The notes below the pieces were generated by a model. That model was not told the DNA's origin and did no database searches. It saw only the letters and a program-made list of their open reading frames with translations. DNA of 64,000 nt, from assembly GCF_030272615.1 (NCBI RefSeq), contig NC_081408.1, forward strand, positions 764,723,673-764,787,672. The letters are read 5' to 3'. Both the position numbers and the translations under genes were made by a program. Source of the stretch: Cryptomeria japonica. Taxonomy: Eukaryota > Streptophyta > Pinopsida > Cupressales > Cupressaceae. Position 1 is the stretch's first letter. Each line of letters opens with the position of its first letter. Positions 56,780 to 64,000 of this stretch are shown here, in pieces.

Positions 56780-57240
56780 ATGCGCTAACATAGTTATTCA
56801 ATGCGCTAAAAAACCCCCACGCGCTAGACTGCTTTTCCTATGCGCTAATCTATCTATCCTATGCGCTAGACTGACTCTACGCGCTAATCTTTTCTCCCCA
56901 TGCGCCACCTAACCTACCCTATGCGCTAGACTCTGTCTACGTGCTAATCTATCTCTCCTAGGTGCTACTTGTTTGGCCCTATGCGCTAGGTTAACTCTAT
57001 GTGCTAAACCCCCTTCCCTATGCGAACCCCTGCGACCCCTATGCGTTAGGTCTACCCTACGCGCTAACCAATTGCCCCGACACGCTACCTAACAGCTGCC
57101 CTGTGCTATTATACCTGCATGCACTAAACTATGAGTTTTATGCGCTATCCTATCTAGTTTGGACGCGACCCCTAAAATTTAACTTGATGTGCTACTCTAA
57201 ACTTTGTATGTGCTAAACTAAGCCCTAGACGCGCTAAACC
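56780..57240 (-). repeat. Reverse-oriented AGCGC array with an 18-21-21 (60-bp) super-repeat
   Basis: A(T/C)GCGCTA cores (TAGCGC(A/G)T on the minus strand) start at 56780, 56801, 56819, 56840, 56861, 56879, 56900, 56921, 56939, 56960, 56981, 56999, 57020, 57041, 57059 and 57080. From 56801 the steps repeat 18, 21, 21 with no exception. Spacers are C/T-rich on the plus strand but poorly conserved. It lies inside the antisense gene's first intron. Confidence 0.88.
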
Positions 57241-57324
57241 GAAAAACCCGAACTTTGAAATTCAAAACATGACTAAAAACGACAAAATGAAAAGTCAAAA
57301 AAAGGGTCAAAAACGTTGACTTAC

Positions 57325-57450
57325 TGGTGGTCCGCGCGCTACAGGTCTCTGGTACCTCCGAACGCGCTCGAATCGGTGTCTATGATAAAGAATGGGCATT
57401 TTCTCTCCAGAGCAAATTCTCTTTCTCCAAAGTCAACAAAGCACAAATGA
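57325..57450 (-). other. Predicted leader exon 1 of the element B antisense gene
   Basis: Contains GATTCGAGCGCGTTCG, shared with exon 1 of element A's antisense gene, and ends at a GTAAGT donor. The 5' limit is estimated from the TATA box. Confidence 0.45.
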
Positions 57451-57473
57451 ATCTAAATCAAGCTCTTTTCCCC

Positions 57474-57481
57474 TTTTTATA
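57474..57481 (-). promoter_or_regulatory. Candidate TATA box of the element B antisense gene
   Basis: The minus strand reads CCTCCTATAAAAAGGGG about 150 nt upstream of the donor. It is the best TATA match between the PPT and exon 1. Confidence 0.5.
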
Positions 57482-57676
57482 GGAGGAAAATGAAATTAGG
57501 GTTAGCCAAATGGACCTGTAATATGGTCGCGGTCTCCCCTATACCAAAACATTTGTAACTTATCGGGAGATGAATCAATTTACACACATTATACATGCAC
57601 GAAATCATACACATCATACACACTTCATCAAATTAAATCAAAAATTTTCAAAAAAATATTGATTCATCTCCCGAGG

Positions 57677-57765
57677 GGGCATCACCATCAAATATCGAAT
57701 CTGGGGCATCACCATCAAATATCGAATCTGGGGCATCACATCAAATCAAATCTGGGGCACGACTG
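57677..57765. repeat. Short tandem repeat before the PPT of element B
   Basis: Two full copies and one shortened copy of a unit of about 33 bp beginning GGGGCATCACCATCAAAT. Confidence 0.8.
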
Positions 57766-57859
57766 ACAAATCATAAGAGCGACACAAAAATTGCATTTAA
57801 TCATAAATCACAAAAACACATCATTTTCTTTGAAATAACATGTGCACACACGTCACTTC

Positions 57860-57873
57860 AAAGAGGGGCAAAA
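57860..57873 (+). other. Polypurine tract of element B
   Basis: AAAGAGGGGCAAAA lies immediately before the 3' LTR and is identical to that of element A. Confidence 0.9.
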
Positions 57874-59349
57874 TGTAGACGTATAAAAATGACTATATTC
57901 CTAAATGAATATTTTATGTTCATTTCCCTATTTGATTAAATCCAATTTAATTAAATTATCCACATTCTTCTATTTTATTAAGTAAATTACTCAATTTATT
58001 TAAATAAAATTCACTATACCCATTTAATGAATAAATCATTTTATTCAATTAAATTCCCCTATCCACTTTTAATTAAATTCAAATTTAATTAAATAATTAT
58101 CCTAAGTTAAATAAATCTAATTTATTTAATTTCCTCAAATTGCAACCAAATTGAATTAAATCATTTAAATCAATTAAATCCTATTATCCCCCCATCCACT
58201 TGCAAAATCCCAAACCCCTTTCTAATCCCTTCTAGAATCTTCTAATCGCTTCTAATTAACCTAACCCCTCCTCTAAACTTTGTCACATCCCTAAGCAAAG
58301 GGAAGTCACTTCTCAAAGCCTCAAAGTCTTTGATAACCATTAAAGGCTTTCAACCTTCAACCACTAAATGTCTCAAAGTCTTTGATAACCTTTGAAAGCT
58401 TCCAACCTTCAACCACTTAATCCACAAAGTCTCCATTAATGGTTAACCCAAACCCTCCTACATGGTTAGAACATTTGTTTTGACTCAACCTCTACCCAAC
58501 CCAAGGGTCTCATCAGGTCTTTAATTCTTTGACCATGATTATCTCTTAAACATTTGCACAAAGGTTTATCCTTGGATTAACTCCTAATCCAGTGGGTAAT
58601 CCTAACTTAGACTTGACCCTTAGCCTCTAGATAACCATGAGGTCTTCTCAGGCATTCAATGTCTCCAACCCCTTCTTTCAACCCAATCTTATGTTGACAC
58701 TTGTCACCATGTCATTGGTGCAATTTACAAACATGGATCCCCAACTTTCAAACTCAACCCTTGATTAAACCATTCAATCTTAACCATCCATTGCCCTATT
58801 ATTGCTATAAATAGAGCTCTCACTCCTCCATTTTCATAGATAGAATCCTCTAAATTTGAAGCATTACACTTATGCTCAAATTCTTTCAAGCTTTCATATC
58901 ATTTTTATGCTCATCATTTAGCCTCTTTTAGATCAGGAATTAGACTAAATATGCATGTTTAGAGTACTTTCTTTATCATTTTAGCTCAATCATAGACTAA
59001 TTATAGTATGCTAGGATAGTATTCATACTAACCTTGTCATCTTATCGTCTAGTTTATTGCATTTCTAAGATCATATATAGCTTAAAATACATCTCATACT
59101 AAAATCTATCAAAAGCATCTCTCGTTCTCACATTTGCCATCCCTAAACCATTTTGCTTAGTGATCTGAGAGCAAAAACATTGGTTTGAGGGACATTGTGA
59201 ATAGAGAACCATGGGACCCTCCTTGGGAAGATGAGTAATACTACGTTACTCCATAGCTTGCACCAAGAAGTCCTGTGTGTGTGTGTGGACTAGTAATTTA
59301 ACCATATTTTCACATTTTAAATTCTACCAGCCCACTTTTCCCGCATACA
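57874..59349 (+). repeat. 3' LTR of element B
   Basis: 1476 bp, collinear with the 5' LTR, with about 25 substitutions, a 7-base deletion near 58434 and two single-base indels. TATAAATA is at 58806-58813. The right target duplication AAAAT is at 59350-59354. Confidence 0.93.
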
Positions 59350-59354
59350 AAAAT

Positions 59355-59721
59355 AAATAATTTATAATGTATTCAAGCATAATCTCAATCAAAGATAAGA
59401 CTCATATCTATCAATAATCATTACTGAGAAGAATCTACTAATTAATATAATGATCATTATAAGGACGTACTAGACAAAGACACTTTATATATTTACAACT
59501 CTATGGTTTGAAAGAAAATGTACCGCGAAGTAACTTATAGTGCATAATATTAATAATATCCACTCCTTAGGTGAAAGAAACAACTCCTTGTAATTCCATC
59601 ACATGATTTGTAATCCCAATAAAATTGACAACTATGATGCTACATTAGCTATTTGATGTTAAATATCTATTTTAGAAATCACAATTTAAATTTAGAAGAT
59701 ATAAGAAAAGAGTTGTTGCAT

Positions 59722-59769
<48 letters not shown>

Positions 59770-59770
59770 A

Positions 59771-59825
<55 letters not shown>

Positions 59826-60787
59826 CTCCTTATTTAACCCCCAATAGATCTATAAGTCTACCTCAATTATAAATAAATAAATGGAATTATGTAATTAAAA
59901 ATATTATGTTGTGCATATGTCACTTATGAGATGTGTTGTGATGCATAACTAAATAAAATCTTGTGATGTTACCTTTCAAGCCTAGCTTGTTGAGAACTTG
60001 ATACTTTGTGCAAATATTGATGTATGCATTAATCAACATGAGATCCTTGGTAAAATAGTACTTATAAATGAGGGATAGATTGTTTTACTATCTCCAATCA
60101 AATGATGTTTTAAGATGAAGACAATTATGATATACAATATTCATATGACTAAAATAAATCTCCATTCTCCAATCTGAAGAGCTTTTATATTCCACTTAAT
60201 GAGTATGGAACTTTATGCCTACACCATCAAGGAAGATCAAAATATTTGGTAAATATGTAGTTAAAAGAAAATTTGAAGTGGTATTTAAATGGGTTTTTAC
60301 CTAGAGATAATTTTTTTGACTTCCAGAAGTGAAATGCAACAATAAAGTGATTTTTGCACTAGGTTGAAAATGATTAACAGTAATACAAAGCAAAAGGTGA
60401 AATATATTTCTTTGTTGCAAATTAGGGACCCAATTTGGGGGGATTTTTATGTGAAATGACATATTCCTTTGTGTCAGTCAGTTGCAAATCTAAGGGCACT
60501 TAGTGTGCTAGGTGTAAACTATGGATTTAACCTAGGTCTTCTCTTCTCTTTAAAATATAATTTTGTTTTCATTTCCAAGGTTTCCAATGTGATGTTGTAA
60601 ATGCGTAACTAGATACAAAGTACTAAATAGCCACAAATCTATTCTAGAATGCTATTTGATCTAAAACACACTAAATTAAACAATAAAGTGAAACTGTAAT
60701 TGATAATAAATAATGAATTTTATACTTGCATGATACCAACTGCTCCCATGGGTTCCATTATGTCCTATCTTTTTGTGATCTTGTTGT
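59355..60787. other. AT-rich right flank with a compound microsatellite
   Basis: A (CT)n run at 59729-59764 and an (AC)n run at about 59773-59824. No gene or element end is recognised in the rest. Confidence 0.6.
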
Positions 60788-61789
60788 TGTATAAAATTTT
60801 CTCTCAAAATAGTGCACTTCTGGTTTCAAGATGACAACACAAGAATAGACATTTGTGGTGTATGAAATGCAAAATGGATTCTAAATCCAATGAATGCAAT
60901 GATAATGGATATGAGGAGAGAGATATTCTAATGTGATAAAGTTGATGATAACTAGAATGCTTGAATGCTAAAATGTTTAGATGTTAGAATGCTAGAATCC
61001 TTGAATGATCACTAGAAACTAGCTTGAAATGCAAGTTGAAGGCTTCCTTTTATTTACTTTTGAGGATTTTATCTTAGATATCATGAGATCAATGGTGGAA
61101 AAAAATTTGTTAGTGAAGTGTACAAATAGGATTGAATTGGTTAGAAGTTGAGAGAGAAAGGAGGATAACGTTCCTCCTACACTGGCAAGGTTAACGAATA
61201 AGTGGAAGGACAAGACATGTCATGATTCTCACCATGACCAATGAATGAAGAAGATGGATTAGGACTCTGGTTTGTTGAAAGTTAGAGAAAGACTAATATT
61301 TCATGAGACAATTGAACTATGAGTTGGCTTTGACCAAGGTAAGGTGGGAAGAAAATTGGAGAGGAAATAGGATGAGTGGAGGAAGAATAAGATGTGAGAG
61401 GCCACATAATGTTCCACTTCCTTTTGACTAGCGAGGATGTTGAAGATAATTATCTAATTAAATATGAATGATATATAAATATTTTAGCCACATGGCGATG
61501 AGATGACACGATGATGTGGGAGATGAGATGTAAAGGTGAAATCGATTTTAGGATTGAGGAATTAGGTTAGATGAATAATTAAATAATTAAGATTGACTTT
61601 AGAAGAATTGTCAAGAATTTAGATTGTTTAATTAAATAAGTAATATTTAATTAATAATTTTTTTTAGAGGAATAAGACAACTGTATCAAATAAATAAATA
61701 ATTTTATTTATTTAGTGATAGAGGAATTAAATCATTAAATAAATAATTAATTAATATTTATATAATTATCTCTAGTCATTTTTAGGTGT
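60788..61789 (-). repeat. Possible solitary LTR, minus orientation
   Basis: The minus strand starts TGTATACACCTAAAAATG, close to the LTR start of element A (TGTAGACACCTAAAATTG), and continues with AATTAAATAAATA-rich sequence as that LTR does. A matching TG...CA end could be TTTTATACA at 60788. No PPT, primer site or convincing target duplication is seen, so both limits are tentative. Confidence 0.35.
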
Positions 61790-63239
61790 ATACATCCAAA
61801 ATTGGGTGTCATAATTTTTGGTAGAGAGGCCATTCTACTTATAGGATTTGTTGAAGTTCAAACAATGAATGTTGTAATACTCTCCATGATAATAGAAAAT
61901 AGTTCAATATGTGGCTAATATGAATGCATGTCATAGTGTTTGTGTCTTTTAGATGTAATACAATGTTATTTTAATCAAAATAATCAAGAGTTATTATGTA
62001 TTTTCATTGCACACTTACTATGATGAATTTACAATTATGGCCTTTTTTCAAGGAATGCATTAAATTTTGGCTTTCAATTGAATGTTAAGGAAATTTTTGT
62101 TGTGTCGAGGATCTAAAATAAGATTAATAGTGTTTTCCAATAGTTGGTTTCACTATTATAAGATAATAATGTTTTCCAATAGTTGGTTTCACTATTATAA
62201 GATAATAATATTTTGGTGACCATTTAATTTGTGTTTAGTATATTATTGAGAGAAATTGCTTCATTTTGGACTCTACAATTGACAAAGCACTAGTCTAATT
62301 AATTTTCTTGTTCAAACCCTAGAAGGAATCAATCTAAAATTTGAAAATAAATATTTATATTACTATTGTTTGTTAATTTATTTTACATTTCACACCAAGG
62401 TTGAATAGGATCCTAGAGGATTTGAAGGAAATTAGGATAAATATTTTAAATCCGCACTACAGTGTGTCGAATTGCTATCTTCTTTTGCATCATTATTGTT
62501 TTATAATATCTTAAAATGATGTCAAGTTAAGGGTTACCCCCTAGATATTTCTAAATCTAAAGTGTGGGGGAGATAGGTGTAGGATTAATCTCTCATTCAT
62601 TGGACAAATGCTTCCTTAATTATAAGAACAAGAAGTGGAAAACCTTTAGGATTTAATGACATGAAAATAAGAGAACCAATAGATTAGTGACTTCACTGGC
62701 GACAAAACTCCATTTAGTGGGCATTTGAAAAGAGTTAATACATTTTAAGAATCTAAACATTTGGGCCAGATATTGAATAATTTCATACCTAGGGAAAGAA
62801 TAGGTTGTCGCTTAGTAGAAGATTTCATTAATATTGGTAAAATTGTCTTGCGAAGAAGTTCTAGTTGCTTTGAAATATTATCTTTTGAAGAGAGGTTCCA
62901 ACTCTACAAAAGAAATGTATGAGGGCTACAACATATTTTTAGACATTCCATCTTTTCTACCTTCATGAGGGGTGCTATTATCATATTAAGGTCAATCATG
63001 AGTTTTAGCATTTAGTATGTTATTCATATGATTCATACGAGTTTATAGTTAATGAAATAGAATCTGAGTAGCATCAATTTGTATATGTTAATGAAACTAC
63101 TATGATATCTATGTGCTAAACCAAATTCATATGGCATATGAAATATTTATTGAGTTATGTAGATTAAATAATTAAAATTATTTATTTGATGTGTAAGAGT
63201 AAAATAAATAATAAAAAAAAAAATTATTTTCTAAAGAAC
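61790..63239. other. AT-rich sequence with a 39-bp tandem duplication
   Basis: GTTTTCCAATAGTTGGTTTC recurs 39 bp apart at 62132 and 62171. Nothing else is recognised. Confidence 0.6.
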
Positions 63240-63590
63240 TGTGAACATATGAATTTTTTTTTTTTGATCGATAAAAGGCCGAGGCCAAATTTATTTTTAT
63301 TATAATAAATATTACATCTCCATTCGGTGTGGGCACCGGTAGGAAAGAATGGAGATAAGAAAACCTCCGGTCTAGCCCAGAGCCCTTACAGGATAAGATA
63401 ATACAAAGAATCTGTACTATTTACAATTCCTCTATTGAGGCTACAGACTGACTTTTATATACATATCAATTCTCACAAAGTTTCTATACAAAGTTTCTTT
63501 GCCAATCTTTCCTTGGAGGCTCAGTCCAGTCTGTCTTGGCGAGATCTTTAGTGCTAAGGGCCTTATCTTTCCATCCTCTCCCTCGAACCT
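63240..63590 (-). mobile_element. Probable 3' end of a LINE-type retrotransposon
   Basis: On the minus strand the segment ends TTGGCCTCGGCCTTTTATCG, then ATC and a run of A (the T run 63256-63266 on the plus strand). That GGCCTCGGCCTTTTATCGAT plus poly(A) ending resembles plant L1-like 3' ends. No RT domain is visible, so it would be a 5'-truncated copy. Confidence 0.35.
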
Positions 63591-64000
63591 GTAAAAATCT
63601 TAATTCATATATCTCCACCAAACAATTAGTAGCAATGTATACATATATAATTTCAAAGATCATTCAACAAATATCTATGACCTACCACCCTCTATAGGGG
63701 GATTATAGCCTCGCTATCCCTTAGCTTGAGACCCCTTTAGTCAAGTAGGTGTCAAATTAAGAGATTAGCCAGGCTACAATTCAGCCAGCTGTGAGGAGGG
63801 GGTCAGTACCAACATAACATTCTCAAAGCTACTGCTTCTTTCATAACCAAATTCATTATTGCCAGAACTGAAACATATATATCTGTTTATGCATATTCTG
63901 CCATATCCAATTTAGATAGAACATCAAGCATATATATATGTATATGCATATGCATTTATACATACATATATATATTACAAACCTGTCATATATTTCTGCA
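63591..64000. other. Window end, no recognised feature
   Basis: AT-rich with TATATATG-type words near 63930. It may continue the LINE-like segment. Confidence 0.3.

Larger units (their letters stand above)
56281..57324 (-). other. Predicted intron 1 of the element B antisense gene
   Basis: The minus-strand donor CCACCA|GTAAGTCAA is at 57324, and the acceptor (TTGCTTGTTGATAG) is next to 56280. The 1044-bp intron holds both a tandem repeat and the AGCGC motif array. The position matches introns in genes A and C. Confidence 0.6.
18182..59349 (+). mobile_element. Element B: Tat-lineage Ty3/gypsy retrotransposon swollen by nested insertions
   Basis: The outer LTRs (18182-19666 and 57874-59349) start TGTAGACGTATAAAAATGA and end CCCGCATACA. 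They are flanked by the same five bases, AAAAT (18177-18181 and 59350-59354), so they bound a single insertion. In order it holds a tRNA-Lys primer site, a leader with 21-nt-spaced motifs, the foreign block 21945-41212, the duplicated leader/gag, pol, the antisense PMD gene, PPT and LTR. Without the foreign block and duplications it would be about 19 kb, large but in range for Tat elements. Confidence 0.9.

Noticed and set aside
61789-61800. A 3' LTR with PPT at the right of the 60788-61789 segment
   Set aside because: The sequence upstream on the minus strand (CACCCAATTTTGGA) is not purine-rich, so only a tentative solitary LTR is reported.
1-64000. tRNA or rRNA genes
   Set aside because: Only primer-site complements of tRNA ends were seen; no cloverleaf or rRNA sequence was recognised by eye.

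Overview
The window is nuclear DNA of a land plant. It is AT-rich, has spliced pseudogenes and plant-type LTR retrotransposons, and holds no intact host gene in 64 kb. A very large, retroelement-swollen genome such as a gymnosperm's fits best, but the species is inference.

Layout. 1-6021 is the 3' part of a Ty3/gypsy element of the Tat lineage (element A): the integrase end, then a gene on the opposite strand coding for a plant mobile domain (PMD) protein, then the 3' LTR. 6045-6609 is a separate, older PMD pseudogene. 7470-8113 is a pyrimidine-rich tract. 8330-15046 is a broken, intron-containing gene for a KAP-family P-loop NTPase, with an internal segmental duplication and a decayed Ty1/copia element (10165-12743) inside it. 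16540-16870 is a gypsy gag relic. 17369-17620 is a nearly perfect 252-bp inverted repeat.

18182-59349 is one Tat element (B). It has paired LTRs (about 1.7% diverged by hand count), the target duplication AAAAT, a tRNA-Lys primer site and a polypurine tract. It has been swollen to 41 kb. Its leader is interrupted at 21945-41212 by a reversed block holding a 5'-truncated Tat element (C, minus strand). C is itself split inside its integrase by a complete element D (28906-36680, target duplication CAAGA, tRNA-Trp primer site). D carries one intact 1142-codon GAG-like ORF and no reverse transcriptase. B's leader and gag are also duplicated in tandem (2775 bp) with a nested 279-bp duplication. 59355-64000 is AT-rich flank with microsatellites, an LTR-like segment and a probable LINE end.

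How the parts work together. A, B and C independently show the same plan: gag-pol, then a convergent antisense gene with its own TATA box, first exon, GT-AG intron and a PMD + acidic + coiled-coil + Ser/Arg-rich protein, then PPT and LTR. In each, the antisense gene's first intron holds a family-specific CpG-rich short-motif array. In B the same motif, at an exact 21-nt spacing, also fills the 5' leader of the sense transcript, in the same orientation relative to each transcript. Antisense orientation would let the introns survive retrotransposition. This two-gene convergent design with matched arrays is the most interesting thing in the window.
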